From Paenibacillus sp. HW567 (GTDB lineage Bacteria; Bacillota; Bacilli; Paenibacillales; Paenibacillaceae), in assembly GCF_000374185.1 (NCBI RefSeq), contig NZ_KB910518.1, positions 2,737,687 through 2,801,686 of the forward strand: DNA of 64,000 nucleotides, given 5' to 3'. Of the stretch, positions 1 through 9,555 are shown one piece after another. Within the stretch, counting starts at the first letter, position 1; each line of letters starts with the position of its first letter. Position numbers and translations under genes: made by a program. The notes under the pieces were generated by a model, which saw only the letters and a list, made by a program, of their open reading frames with translations, did not search any database and was not told the origin of the DNA.

Positions 1-895
1 GGTAATAGGCGCGGAAAGGCTTGGAATCGGGCTTCATAATTCAAATTATAAAATTCACCTGGACGGGAAATCAGATCCCCTGGTTCTTCGTTTGTATAGT
101 GACACTGAAGGAATCGCTGACAAAGAATTGGCTCTTGCAGAGCGCATACGGGACACCGTTCCTGTTGCTGACTTTCTCTACGTCGATACTAGCTGCAGCA
201 GCTTCGACAAGCCTTGGGCAGTTATGGAATGGAAGGCGGGGATTCATTTACGGGATGTGTTAAAAGCAGGAACGGCGCAAGAGATCGTATCCGCCGCCAC
301 TTCTGTTGGCACTGTTCTTGCCCAAATACATAGCTATACGTTTCCAGCAGCAGGATTTTTGGACAGGGATCTGGAGATTATTCAGCCCTTCCAAATGGGC
401 GGAGAGCTGTTTCTTTCCATCATCGGCAACAGTCTCTTCCACAACCAGGGCGCGAAATGGCTGGGCGATGAGCTGACACAAGAGCTGTGGAGCTTCTGCC
501 AGTCACACAGCAATGAACTATCGGATAGAAAACTTTCACCAGTGCTCGTACATTCGGATTTCAACGGTCTAAATATACTGATGGAGCCAAATGCGGGTGA
601 CTGCACAGTCACAGTGTCGGCTGTTCTCGACTGGGAGTTTGCCTTTTCCTGCAGCCGGTACACCGATATCGGGAACATACTTCGTTATGAAGAAGACGGC
701 TCGCTGTTTGAGCAGCATTTTATTTCAGCGTATACAGCTCATGGAGGCGTGCTTGAGGATAATTGGAAGCTACTCTCGAAGCTTGAGGATCTCACCTCCC
801 TCTGCGAGATGATCAGTCACTCTACGGTGAACACCCCTAACCGCCTGCGTGATCTTCAGAGCTTGATTGCGAAGACGGTTAAACTTTATCGTTGA
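1..895 (+). CDS. Aminoglycoside phosphotransferase-fold (APH/choline kinase-like) protein, 5'-truncated by the window edge
   Basis: The reading frame is open from base 2 to a TGA at 893-895, so the gene begins left of the window; the TTG at 92 is only the first possible internal start. The upstream in-frame residues (LGIGLHNSNYKIHLDG) fit the nucleotide-binding lobe of the APH fold. The catalytic loop is visible as LVHSDFNGLNIL, which matches the HxDxxxxN pattern, followed by the metal-binding AVLDWEFAF. Family members phosphorylate small-molecule hydroxyl groups; the substrate cannot be told here and resistance should not be assumed. It stands alone on the plus strand and ends before a bidirectional terminator. 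Confidence 0.8.
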   Translation, partial: VIGAERLGIGLHNSNYKIHLDGKSDPLVLRLYSDTEGIADKELALAERIRDTVPVADFLYVDTSCSSFDKPWAVMEWKAGIHLRDVLKAGTAQEIVSAATSVGTVLAQIHSYTFPAAGFLDRDLEIIQPFQMGGELFLSIIGNSLFHNQGAKWLGDELTQELWSFCQSHSNELSDRKLSPVLVHSDFNGLNILMEPNAGDCTVTVSAVLDWEFAFSCSRYTDIGNILRYEEDGSLFEQHFISAYTAHGGVLEDNWKLLSKLEDLTSLCEMISHSTVNTPNRLRDLQSLIAKTVKLYR

Positions 896-919
896 TAGAC
901 TTCGATTCCCACCGCCAAA

Positions 920-956
920 AAGAGCCAGCTCCTGAACTTGCCGGGAGCTGGCTCTT
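920..956. terminator. Bidirectional rho-independent terminator
   Basis: The arms AGAGCCAGCTCC and GGGAGCTGGCTCT form a 12-bp stem. On the plus strand it is followed by TATCTTTT, on the minus strand by TTTTTGG. It can end both the APH-fold gene (+) and the methyltransferase gene at 983 (-), which converge here. Confidence 0.85.
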
Positions 957-982
957 ATCTTTTCGTTATGCTGAGCTATGTC

Positions 983-2098
983 TTAATGCCAGACTTCGTC
1001 GGCAATCTCCTTGATGAAGCGCAGCTTGGCCCACTGCTCTTCCTCGGTCAGAATATTTCCTTCCTCGGTGGAGGCGAACCCGCATTGCGCGCTGAGGCAC
1101 AACTGGTCAATGCTTACATACTGGGCTGCTTCCTCGATCCGGGCAATAATCTGTTCCTTGCTCTCCAGCCCGCCATGCTTCGTCGTTACAAGCCCCAGCA
1201 CCACCTGCTGGTCCCGGATGTAGCGCAGCGGAGTGAAATCGCCGGAGCGTTCATTGTCATATTCAAGAAAAAAAGCATCGACCTCAGCTTGGCCGAATAA
1301 CACTTCCGCTACCGGCTCATATCCCCCGGCGGCAAACCAGGTGGACCGGAAATTGCCCCTGCAGACATGCAGGGCGATGGTCATATCCGCCGGCCGCCCG
1401 GCAATACTCTCGTTGATCAGCCGCACATAATCCTGGGCCAATTGATCAGGATCAATGCCCCGGCTGCGCAAATGCGCCCGGTGTCTGCCGCTGCAAAGGG
1501 TTCCCCAGGTTGTATCATCGAGCTGGAGATAACGGCAGCCCGCATCGTAGAACGCCTGAATGGCTGCCCGGTAGGCACTTATAATATCGCGGTACAGCGT
1601 CTCCCGGTCCGGGTAAATCTCATTTCCGTTGAAATCCTGCACAAAATGAAACAAAGCGGGAGAAGGGATAGTCATTTTGGCAAGCGTGTTCCCGGCCATT
1701 TGCTGCAATTCCACAAATTGACCGACCATGTGGTGATTCCCGAACGCAATTTTGCCGACTATCTTGAAGCTCTCCGCCCGTTGAACGGCATCCTTCGCGC
1801 CCTTTCCTTGATCCAGACTGATCTTCTGCGTGCCGGTAATTCCGAGGAAGAAGTCGAGATGCCACCAGGAACGGCGGAATTCCCCGTCTGTCACAGCCTT
1901 AAGCTCCACAGCCTTTTCCTGCTCCAGCAGCTTGGCAATTTCTATATTTTCGATTTCATGAAGCCGCTCTGCCGAAATTTCGCCTTGGAGGTGCAACGCG
2001 CGCGCAGCCTTCAGCTCATCCGTGCGGAGGAAGCTGCCAACAATGTCATAGCGAAAGGGCGGAGCATGTCTGATGGAGCCGATAACTGAACTGGTCAT
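983..2098 (-). CDS. MetE C-terminal-domain-like methyltransferase (YxjG/YxjH type)
   Basis: This 371-residue protein corresponds to the catalytic half of cobalamin-independent methionine synthase, about the size of Bacillus YxjG/YxjH. Zinc-ligand candidates are the His and Cys of LHVCRGN, the Glu of FLEYDNE, and the Cys of SAQCGFAS. The N-terminus (DIVGSFLRT) is typical of the family. It probably moves a methyl group between a one-carbon donor and a thiol such as homocysteine; the donor is unknown. ATG is preceded by AGGAGGGACT. The LysR gene ends only 14 nt upstream, so the two are co-transcribed. No S-box or other riboswitch was recognised upstream. Confidence 0.85.
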   Translation of the reverse strand: MTSSVIGSIRHAPPFRYDIVGSFLRTDELKAARALHLQGEISAERLHEIENIEIAKLLEQEKAVELKAVTDGEFRRSWWHLDFFLGITGTQKISLDQGKGAKDAVQRAESFKIVGKIAFGNHHMVGQFVELQQMAGNTLAKMTIPSPALFHFVQDFNGNEIYPDRETLYRDIISAYRAAIQAFYDAGCRYLQLDDTTWGTLCSGRHRAHLRSRGIDPDQLAQDYVRLINESIAGRPADMTIALHVCRGNFRSTWFAAGGYEPVAEVLFGQAEVDAFFLEYDNERSGDFTPLRYIRDQQVVLGLVTTKHGGLESKEQIIARIEEAAQYVSIDQLCLSAQCGFASTEEGNILTEEEQWAKLRFIKEIADEVWH

Positions 2099-2112
2099 AG
2101 TCCCTCCTGCTG

Positions 2113-3045
2113 TTAGAGTAAGAAATGATTGAGATCGAAATAGTTTCTGGAAACAAGGTCATTAAGAATATCAATATACGCAGACATGATCTCGCCCGGT
2201 CTGCGGTCCTTGTGGGCGATCCAGCCAACGGTGAACACTTCCGGACTGTCAAAGGGAATTGTCACCAGCCCGTCGCCATTCAGTTCAGAGCCCATAATCC
2301 CCGTACCCACCGTATACGAGTCGCTGCCAAGCAGCAGATTGGTCAGTGTGGCCCGGTCTGTGACGCTAATATTTTTCTCAATCTGCGTGAAGCTAAGCAT
2401 TTCCTCCGAAAAATGCAGTGAGTTGTTGTCCCCCTGTTCAAAGGTAATATACGGGAACGGAAGAATGTCATCTATAGTAATCAGTTCCTTACCGGCAAGA
2501 ATATGCCCGGCCCGCACATACACATGCGGCTGGGTATTGAACAGCGGGGTGAACTTCAGGTTCCCGTCGCTGAACAGCTTGTTCATTACTTTATAATTGC
2601 TCTCATTGATATAGAGAATCCCCAGATCACTGCGGAGCGTACGCACATCCTCAATGATTTCGTAGGTTTGCGTCTCTCTCAGGCTGAAGTTGTATTCGGG
2701 CACTTTGCTTCCCTTCATCAGCTTCACAAATGCATCCACGGCAAAAGCATAATGCTGGGTAGACACCGCGAAGTAGATCGGACTGCGTTTTTTGCCGGTA
2801 TAGCGGTTCTCCATGAACTCGGTCTGCTCTATAATTTGCCGGGCATAGCCCAGAAATTCCACACCCTCCGCCGAGATGCTGATGCCCCGGTTATTCCGTT
2901 CAAAGATCGTAATTCCAAGCTCGCTCTCCAGCTCCTTGATTGCATTTGAGAGACTCGGTTGAGATACAAAAAGCCGTTTGGCCGCTTCGTTCATAGAGCC
3001 GCTATTGGCAATCTCGATTGCGTAGCGGAGCTGCTGCAAAGTCAA
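2113..3045 (-). CDS. LysR-family transcriptional regulator
   Basis: The N-terminal winged helix is clear at residues 1-60 (TLQQLRYAIEIA, then AAKRLFVSQPSLSNAIKELE), followed by a periplasmic-binding-protein-like effector domain to residue 310. The start is a TTG 12 nt after GAGGAGG. It sits immediately upstream of the MetE/YxjG-like gene in the same transcription unit, which suggests control of sulfur or methionine metabolism like the MetR/MtaR regulators. That role is inference from neighbourhood only. Being co-directional with its presumed target is less usual than the divergent LysR arrangement. Confidence 0.85.
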   Translation of the reverse strand: MTLQQLRYAIEIANSGSMNEAAKRLFVSQPSLSNAIKELESELGITIFERNNRGISISAEGVEFLGYARQIIEQTEFMENRYTGKKRSPIYFAVSTQHYAFAVDAFVKLMKGSKVPEYNFSLRETQTYEIIEDVRTLRSDLGILYINESNYKVMNKLFSDGNLKFTPLFNTQPHVYVRAGHILAGKELITIDDILPFPYITFEQGDNNSLHFSEEMLSFTQIEKNISVTDRATLTNLLLGSDSYTVGTGIMGSELNGDGLVTIPFDSPEVFTVGWIAHKDRRPGEIMSAYIDILNDLVSRNYFDLNHFLL

Positions 3046-3077
3046 ACCGAGTTCCTCCTCTTATATAAGCTTGCGCC

Positions 3078-4193
3078 TTATTGAGTACGCTTCTTTCCCG
3101 CATCAATTTTGGATGGATCGAGGCCCTCCCAGATGTTCTTGATATCCGCTTGCTCGGGATGCTCAAACACCAGAAATGCAGTCGGCAAATACCGCTCACC
3201 GTATTGTGAGGAGGGTTTATTGACAATTTCATTATCCTTCACCAGAACGGTGGATGAACCGCCGTCTAGGTTGGCAGCGATTACGGCCCCATGCTTAAGC
3301 ATAATATTCTGAACATCGTACAAATTGGCGCCAATGCTGTAACCAGGCTGTCTGCCGTCGATCACAACGAAGATCAGCGCACCGTCCGCACGTTGGCCCA
3401 TCGCGGTTCTTGGGGCGATTCCCCAGCCATCCGCCGCATTCTTGACCAAGCCCTTGCCGTTCACAATAATCCGCGGCTGAAAAGACACGGCTTCCTGTAC
3501 CCCAAGCTTGCTTAGCTCATCCAGCGTGTAGTTGCCGGCAATCATTTTCCCCTGCTTGTCTAGACCTACAATCTGTGTTGATTTTTTACCGCCTAGACCG
3601 TTGTAAAAGAGCTTCCCCTGGGAAACCACAAGGCCAATGGGCTTAAATCCGTTGCCCTTCCAGTTAGGATCGGCAAATCCTCCGCCATTTACACCGGCAA
3701 TAGCCCCTGTCCGGGCTACCATGCTGGTTACCTTCTCGCCTGAGCCGACCTTATCCGGAACGCCTAATCTGACTTTGGTCGGGTCGTTCACAGTCATGAC
3801 AAATCCGGTATAACCAGTGCCGGTAACCTTCTCGATTTCGACCAGCGGTTTCGCCGCTTCCTCAGGTGTGCGTTCAATCTTATGGGTATCCCTCTCATCG
3901 CCCATATGATCAAACTTCTGGTTGTACTCAGCGACACGGTTCTTCAGTTCATCTTCGCCAATAATATATTTCGCCAAATAGCGGTGTTGTGTGGTAATCA
4001 GCGTATCTGCGATCAAATATCGCGTGTTCTTCGCGGATGGTGCGAAATAGAGCCAGCCTGCACCAACCAGGAGCAGAAAAATGAAGAACAGGAAAACTCT
4101 GGTTAGTCTGCGAAAAAAGCTTTTTTTCTTGCGCTTGCGGACAGGTTTCTTCTTACGGACAGTAGAACGTTCTGGTAATGATGAAGAGTTCAC
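3078..4193 (-). CDS. Membrane-anchored phosphodiester glycosidase (NAGPA domain) protein
   Basis: GTG start, 9 nt after GGAGGA. A very basic N-terminus (KKKPVRKRKKKSFFRR) leads into one membrane helix at about residues 30-50, so the rest lies outside the cell. The C-terminal 200 residues carry the NAGPA pattern: GVNGGGF, APRTAMGQ, VVIDGRQPGYS and NLDGGSSTVLV. Family members hydrolyse GlcNAc-phosphodiesters, and bacterial ones are linked to exopolysaccharide or wall-polymer turnover; the substrate here is unknown. The LysR gene follows 32 nt downstream, so read-through into that pair is possible. Confidence 0.85.
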   Translation of the reverse strand: MNSSSLPERSTVRKKKPVRKRKKKSFFRRLTRVFLFFIFLLLVGAGWLYFAPSAKNTRYLIADTLITTQHRYLAKYIIGEDELKNRVAEYNQKFDHMGDERDTHKIERTPEEAAKPLVEIEKVTGTGYTGFVMTVNDPTKVRLGVPDKVGSGEKVTSMVARTGAIAGVNGGGFADPNWKGNGFKPIGLVVSQGKLFYNGLGGKKSTQIVGLDKQGKMIAGNYTLDELSKLGVQEAVSFQPRIIVNGKGLVKNAADGWGIAPRTAMGQRADGALIFVVIDGRQPGYSIGANLYDVQNIMLKHGAVIAANLDGGSSTVLVKDNEIVNKPSSQYGERYLPTAFLVFEHPEQADIKNIWEGLDPSKIDAGKKRTQ

Positions 4194-4305
4194 TTCTAAA
4201 TATCCTCCCTGATGATGCCTGTTAATAGATTCGGGCGTTAGCCCACATACCCCATCATAGACGATATTGAGAGAGTAAAGGTTTCAGTTTGTTAAATTGT
4301 CGGAT

Positions 4306-7300
4306 TTAGAACAATGAAGCCGGAATCAGCTTGCGGCCGCCCTTAATCAGTGTCGATTCGAGCATTTCACCCTTTTCGCCTCCGAAATAGAGCTGCCAGT
4401 AGACACCGAAACGTACGCTGACATCGTTCTTCACCAGCTCGGGCGGTGTTACGATCAGCCATTGGAACTTAAGCGCTTTGGAGATTTCGAATACCGGATC
4501 AAGCACGTTATTGGAGACCATTTCACCAAATGGATTATCGTACAAAAAGACCGTCCAGCCCTTGTTCTCGCGGTTGACCCGCTTATGCGTCATGATCATC
4601 ATCGCCACTAATAGCTGTACCGATTGGCGCTGTCCGCCGCTGCCGACCGCTTCATCCAGCGCCCCGCGGTTGATGACCTCCCAATCCGAATAGTGGTACT
4701 CCTCAGGCTCCGCGTACAGGAAATAGTTCTCCGTCACAGGCTTGTAGACCTGAAGCACCGGGAAGCGGTTCTGCAGCGCAGCGTAGACAATCTTGCCGTC
4801 ACTGATCAGATCCTTGACCGCAGCAGCCGGAACCTGTTCAATCTTCGGATACTTCTCCAGCAGGCCGGTAATGCAGCGGTTGAAATATTCGCTGACCAAA
4901 GGCTCAATATCGTCGGTGGTCTTCGGTACGCTGATGTGCTTGTAATTCAGCCGCACAAGCGGAAACGCATAGCCGTTCTCATTATGAATGATCATCCGGC
5001 GCTCCATGCGTTTCAGGATATCCACAATCTGCACGACCCGTTTGGCGGCGCGGCCAACCCACAGCTTGCGGGACAGCTCCATCCCTTCCTTGTCGCTGCG
5101 GATGCTCTCAATCTGGTCGCGCGAGCTTTGAAGCATTGAATCCAGCACCTGAAGCGCAATGGAGAAGTCTTCCCAGTGCACGGTGTTCAGCCGGTCCTGG
5201 ATTTTGGTCTCCAGTTCGGCATTCCAGCCGCTCTTGGCCAGCTTGCCGCTTAAGGCGTTCTTCTCTTCCTTGACTTTGCGCGCAATTTCGCCCCGCTCGC
5301 TGCGGCTTTCCTTGCTGCGGAGCAGCCATTCGGCGACCAGCGGCTCGCAATCCTCTTTTACCTGCTGCTGCACCTCATCCGGCACATCCCGGAGCTGCAC
5401 CCGGCCTTCTACATGGGTATCCATAATTTTGCTCTGATTGGCAAGCGTCTGCAGCCATTGGTCCATTGCAGATATCGCTTGCTTGCAAGCATTCAGCAGA
5501 TGCTCATTGTCCCGGGAACGCCCCTCAATCTCCTGCGCTGTCTGATCCAGGGGCTCATGCCACAGCTCGACTGTCCGCTCATGCTTCTCCTTTATCGACT
5601 TCTCGGCTTTGAGCAATTGCTTCTGAAGCTGCTCCAGCTCGGTCTGGCTGCGGATAAAAGAATCGCGGATATGCTGATAATCCTCGTCCAGAATGGCAGT
5701 ATCGCTCTTCTGCCGCGCTTTGACCGACATGATGAAGTCCGGGGTATCCTCCGGCTCCGGTACGCTTCGCCAATCAGAATCCACCTGCTGCACCGCTGCC
5801 TCAAGCTCTGCCATCTGCTCACTGGCCGATTTGATCTGCGCGGCGCGGGTACGGATCTCAAGCTCATTGCGGCTCAAGGATTGCTGCAGGCTCTCTACGG
5901 TGCTCAAGGTTTGCTGCAGCCGTTCCTGAACGTCAGGACCAAGAATGGCTTCTTCGTGTTCCGTTCCGTTATCACTTGCAGACGGTTGTTCGCTCGGGAA
6001 TACAAGCTCAGGGAACCAGGTCTGGAGCCTTGGGAACAGCGAGTATTTCGTATCTCCGATCCACTTTTCCCGCTCCCGGGCGGTGCTCTCCTGCTCCGCT
6101 TTGATCTGGGCAAGCTGCTGATCCTTGCCTGTACTCTCTTTGCTGAGGTAGCTTTTGCGGTCCTGCGCTGTCTGCTTGTCCTTATAATCCTGCTCCTGCT
6201 TCTGGGTCCGCTCATTCCATTCGCGCAGGGCGAGTACTCTGGCTTCCTGCTCCGCCTTATCGGCTTCACAATCAGCCAATTCCCGTGCGATGACGGCAAT
6301 GGCTTCCTCATTGCTGCTGATCTCCGCATTCAGTCCGCCCAGGCTCTCACGCAGTTCATGCTGTAGAGCTTCCATTGCTGTAAGCTTGGACTTCAGGCTA
6401 ACCGTATGCCCGCCCTGAAATAATCGCTCATATTCCTGCCGCGCTGATTTCAGCTTCGCGAGATAACCTTCCGCATCCTGCAGTTCAGTTTCCTGCTCCT
6501 TCAGTCTGGCTGCGATTCCCGTCTTCCACTCCAGAAAACGGTCCGGCTGCAGAACCATTAACGGACCTTGACTATCGGGAAGCAGGAATGGCTGCACAGC
6601 AGCCTCGCCCATCTGTTCACGGACAAACAGCGGGACAGCCGACTTCAGCAGCAGCTCCTTGAGGAGATCCGGCGGAAGCTTGGCAGCTTCACGTTCGGTT
6701 AGAATAAGCCCGTAAGGCAACAGCGGATGCCGTTCCAGCTCTTCTTCACGGATCAGGTAGGGCTGATCGTTCAGGAAGGCGCTGCCCGGCATGGAGCTGA
6801 TCTTAAGCGAATCCAGCGTGTCTTTTACCGTCAGGATATCGCTGTTCGGCAGCCAATACGCCTCATGCTGCAGCTCCACATCCAGCAGTTGATTATAGTA
6901 GTCTCTGCGGAGCCGTTTGGTCTGCACCTCCGCTTCATCCAGCCGGCGGATGAAACGCTCCTGAACCGCTGATTTTGCTTCAAACAACGCTGTAGCGCCA
7001 AGCCGGTTGTGTTCCTCATACATTTCCAGCAGCACTACCAGTTGCGACCAGAGCTGCGATTCCTTGCCCATTTGTGCTTCAAGCTGCGCTCTTAGCTCGC
7101 CTGTCTGCTGCTCCTGCCCGAGCAGCTTTTCGCTGAGCTGGGTATGCTTCTTATGCAGATTCAGCCTGTCTTCCTCCGCAGTCTTCCGCTGCGCTTGAAG
7201 GCCGCTGATATTCTCGGTGAAGCTTCTGACGGCAAGGATTGCCCGCTGCAGCGACGCAGCCGGTGAATGGGCGGCCTCCTGCCCGTGCCGGGAGGCAAAA

Positions 7301-8799
7301 GCCCCCAGCTCTTCGGTGTACTGGCGGATTGCGGTGGTCAACTCGCTGATCCGGCTGTCAAGTCCGCCCAGCTCCAGCAGAAAGCTCTCCCGTTCCTTGC
7401 GCAGTCCCGCTTCTTCTCTGGTCAACAATTGCTGGCGCCGGCTGAACACAGACAATTGACCCTGCCACAGCTTGAATACCTGCTCCCACTGCTTGCGCAG
7501 CTCCTCCTTCGCGGCTTGGATTACCTCTTGCCGCTCTTTCATTTCAAGCGACCCTTCGATGGCCTCGATCTCTTTCTGCCACTGCCCGATCTGCCGGAGC
7601 TGAGCCTTGCGTCTGGCCAGATAGTGCGCGACCTCAAGACTCTTTTCCTTCGCCTTGGACTCCTCCAGCCGCTGGCGGGCCCGGGCCTGATTATCGCTTA
7701 CCCGCTTGAAGTCCTCCTGCTTCCGGTCCGTTTCGTCTTTGCTGCGCAGATAGTTCAGATTATCCTCCTCAAAACGCAGCTCCCGGGCTTCCTGATGCAG
7801 CCGGACCAGCTCGTCCGCCTTCTTGCGGCGCGCATCTTCGGCTGTTTTCAGCTCGTCTTGAATCACTGTATAGATTTGCCGTCCCAGAAGCTCCGTTTCC
7901 TGAAAGCTGCGGTCAGCCTCCGTTCCCTGCTTGACAAGCTCATATAATGGGGCAGCCAGCAGGGTGAACTCGGCAAAAGCTTTTTCGCGCTGCTCCAGCA
8001 TCGGCAGTCTCTGGGCAACGATGGCCGCGTCCATGAACATTTTCTGAAGCGAGCCTTCCTGTTCGGGCAGGCCTTCGTTCAGGCTGGAGCCGATTTCGGG
8101 AATAATGAGCTTTTCGAACAGATTCTGGTTCGTGAAAGCATCATTTTTCTGGAAGTAGCCCTTAATCCCGCCTTCTTCACCGTTAATCCGCCGCATGTTC
8201 CGCCACTCGCCGATATGAATGTCCCGCTCCGCCAGGAAATTGTAGTATTTTTTCAGATCCGAGCTGTGGCTCCCGAAGGTAACAATCTCGCTCCGCCGGT
8301 CGCGCACAAACTGCTGAATGCTCTCGAAGCTCACCGGACCTCCGGCAGCGGCATCATACAGCGGAAGTGTCGAGAGCGTAAGCTCGGCATGCTCCTCATA
8401 CTCCAGCAGCGCATAGAGCAGGTAGTCCACCTTGATCTCCAGTTGATCGACGGAGCTATGGGCCGTCATCGCGATGCCCGTGGTCATATACTCTGTACGC
8501 TCACTGTTATCAAGCCGCCATTCAATCGCTACGTGGAAGGTGTAGGGCTTGAGCTGTTTTTTGTGATTATGGAAAAAAGCCTCGACCTGATTCTCGTTAT
8601 CCTTGCCCCACGCCGCCTTCGGAATGAGCAACTGGAAAATAGACTGCAGCAGCACTCCCTTGCCGCCGCCGTTCATCAGAGTAATCAGGGTGTTGGCCGG
8701 CCCCTCCTCATTGCTCAGGTCCAGGACCATATCGTCATACTTTTTGAGCATTTTCTCATATTTCAGTCCGGCAATCCGGATTCGTTCAATACGCGGCAT
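4306..8799 (-). CDS. SMC-like ATPase of a MukB/MksB/JetC-type condensin complex
   Basis: At 1497 residues this has SMC layout: N-terminal head half; a long Gln/Glu-rich coiled coil from about 280 to 670; a compact hinge-like segment at about 670-766; a second coiled coil to about 1230; and a C-terminal head half. The P-loop region reads LMNGGGKGVLLQ at 41-52, with Gly in place of the usual Ser/Thr after the Lys. The ABC signature is VGSGGQRQS near 1385, and the Walker B-like VFLYDNPFGEM lies near 1420, with Asn after Asp instead of the usual Glu. The start follows GGAGGGGG and overlaps the preceding gene by 14 nt, so translation is coupled. With the next two genes it forms a SMC-KITE-kleisin trio; no nuclease gene (JetD) follows. 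Confidence 0.85.
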   Translation of the reverse strand: MPRIERIRIAGLKYEKMLKKYDDMVLDLSNEEGPANTLITLMNGGGKGVLLQSIFQLLIPKAAWGKDNENQVEAFFHNHKKQLKPYTFHVAIEWRLDNSERTEYMTTGIAMTAHSSVDQLEIKVDYLLYALLEYEEHAELTLSTLPLYDAAAGGPVSFESIQQFVRDRRSEIVTFGSHSSDLKKYYNFLAERDIHIGEWRNMRRINGEEGGIKGYFQKNDAFTNQNLFEKLIIPEIGSSLNEGLPEQEGSLQKMFMDAAIVAQRLPMLEQREKAFAEFTLLAAPLYELVKQGTEADRSFQETELLGRQIYTVIQDELKTAEDARRKKADELVRLHQEARELRFEEDNLNYLRSKDETDRKQEDFKRVSDNQARARQRLEESKAKEKSLEVAHYLARRKAQLRQIGQWQKEIEAIEGSLEMKERQEVIQAAKEELRKQWEQVFKLWQGQLSVFSRRQQLLTREEAGLRKERESFLLELGGLDSRISELTTAIRQYTEELGAFASRHGQEAAHSPAASLQRAILAVRSFTENISGLQAQRKTAEEDRLNLHKKHTQLSEKLLGQEQQTGELRAQLEAQMGKESQLWSQLVVLLEMYEEHNRLGATALFEAKSAVQERFIRRLDEAEVQTKRLRRDYYNQLLDVELQHEAYWLPNSDILTVKDTLDSLKISSMPGSAFLNDQPYLIREEELERHPLLPYGLILTEREAAKLPPDLLKELLLKSAVPLFVREQMGEAAVQPFLLPDSQGPLMVLQPDRFLEWKTGIAARLKEQETELQDAEGYLAKLKSARQEYERLFQGGHTVSLKSKLTAMEALQHELRESLGGLNAEISSNEEAIAVIARELADCEADKAEQEARVLALREWNERTQKQEQDYKDKQTAQDRKSYLSKESTGKDQQLAQIKAEQESTAREREKWIGDTKYSLFPRLQTWFPELVFPSEQPSASDNGTEHEEAILGPDVQERLQQTLSTVESLQQSLSRNELEIRTRAAQIKSASEQMAELEAAVQQVDSDWRSVPEPEDTPDFIMSVKARQKSDTAILDEDYQHIRDSFIRSQTELEQLQKQLLKAEKSIKEKHERTVELWHEPLDQTAQEIEGRSRDNEHLLNACKQAISAMDQWLQTLANQSKIMDTHVEGRVQLRDVPDEVQQQVKEDCEPLVAEWLLRSKESRSERGEIARKVKEEKNALSGKLAKSGWNAELETKIQDRLNTVHWEDFSIALQVLDSMLQSSRDQIESIRSDKEGMELSRKLWVGRAAKRVVQIVDILKRMERRMIIHNENGYAFPLVRLNYKHISVPKTTDDIEPLVSEYFNRCITGLLEKYPKIEQVPAAAVKDLISDGKIVYAALQNRFPVLQVYKPVTENYFLYAEPEEYHYSDWEVINRGALDEAVGSGGQRQSVQLLVAMMIMTHKRVNRENKGWTVFLYDNPFGEMVSNNVLDPVFEISKALKFQWLIVTPPELVKNDVSVRFGVYWQLYFGGEKGEMLESTLIKGGRKLIPASLF

Positions 8800-9544
8800 T
8801 GGCTTCCCCCTCCTTCTCTGCCAAGGTGACCCCGATGAGTGCCTTCAGCTCCTTATAACGGTCAACATCATGGTACAGGTAACGCATTCTTTCATATAGT
8901 TCTTCCCGCGGGAAGATTCGCTTCTCATTCTCTGAAATGAATACCAGATGCTCATCCTCCAGCAGCTTCATGCCCTCATGGATCAGTCCGACCCGGGAGC
9001 CGGCCCCTCTGGTCAGGGAATCGCCTTCCTCCTGGCTTTTGGTCTGCATGTAGAGGCTGGTCCACACCTTGTACATCGCCTGAATATCCAACCGCCACTG
9101 CTTGCTGAATGCACCCTCGCCATCCATGTCAATCCAAGCTTGAAATAATGAGGATACCTGATCGGAGATTTGAATATAGGACATGCTGTCTTGTCCCGGC
9201 TTGAAATGGTGCTCATCCTGATCCATCTCGGCCAGAAATACCAGAATGATGATGTTGATGATATGTAAATGGGTTTTGCGCTCGATACGCGTATATTTGT
9301 TACGCAATTGCGTAAAATTCGTGGCAAAACCCGAACCAAGCGGATTGACCAGCAGATGCAGGCGGTGTCCGGAGTTCATAATCCGGCAACCCCCTTCCTT
9401 GGCCAGATATTGAAGTGCATCGTATGCTCCCGGGTCTTGCAGGCATTCAGCAGCCGCAGGATCATCAAGCGATATCACCTTCCGGCGAAGCAGGTCAAAA
9501 AACAGCCGCGAGGCCATCTGCAATTGTTCCAGTGAATAGCTCAT
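8786..9544 (-). CDS. KITE-like subunit (MukE/MksE/JetB type, DUF6063-like)
   Basis: This 252-residue protein lies between the presumed kleisin and SMC genes, as MukE, MksE and JetB do. It begins with a short helical segment (SLEQLQMASRLFFDLLRRK) and has two winged-helix-like stretches, the last ending in ERIFPREELYERMRYLYHD. From memory it resembles DUF6063 proteins found in type II/III Wadjet loci. KITE proteins bind the kleisin and regulate DNA binding. The ribosome binding site is inside the last codons of the upstream gene (11-nt gap), and its end overlaps the SMC start, so subunit stoichiometry is probably set by coupling. Confidence 0.7.
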   Translation of the reverse strand: MSYSLEQLQMASRLFFDLLRRKVISLDDPAAAECLQDPGAYDALQYLAKEGGCRIMNSGHRLHLLVNPLGSGFATNFTQLRNKYTRIERKTHLHIINIIILVFLAEMDQDEHHFKPGQDSMSYIQISDQVSSLFQAWIDMDGEGAFSKQWRLDIQAMYKVWTSLYMQTKSQEEGDSLTRGAGSRVGLIHEGMKLLEDEHLVFISENEKRIFPREELYERMRYLYHDVDRYKELKALIGVTLAEKEGEANAAY

Positions 9545-9555
9545 GCTGTATCATC

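Noticed and set aside
5413..6366. A 317-codon plus-strand frame antisense to the SMC-like gene (and others at 7267-7947 and 9871-10803)
   Set aside because: Leu/Arg/Gln-rich antisense shadows of a coiled-coil coding region, with no ribosome binding site or family resemblance.
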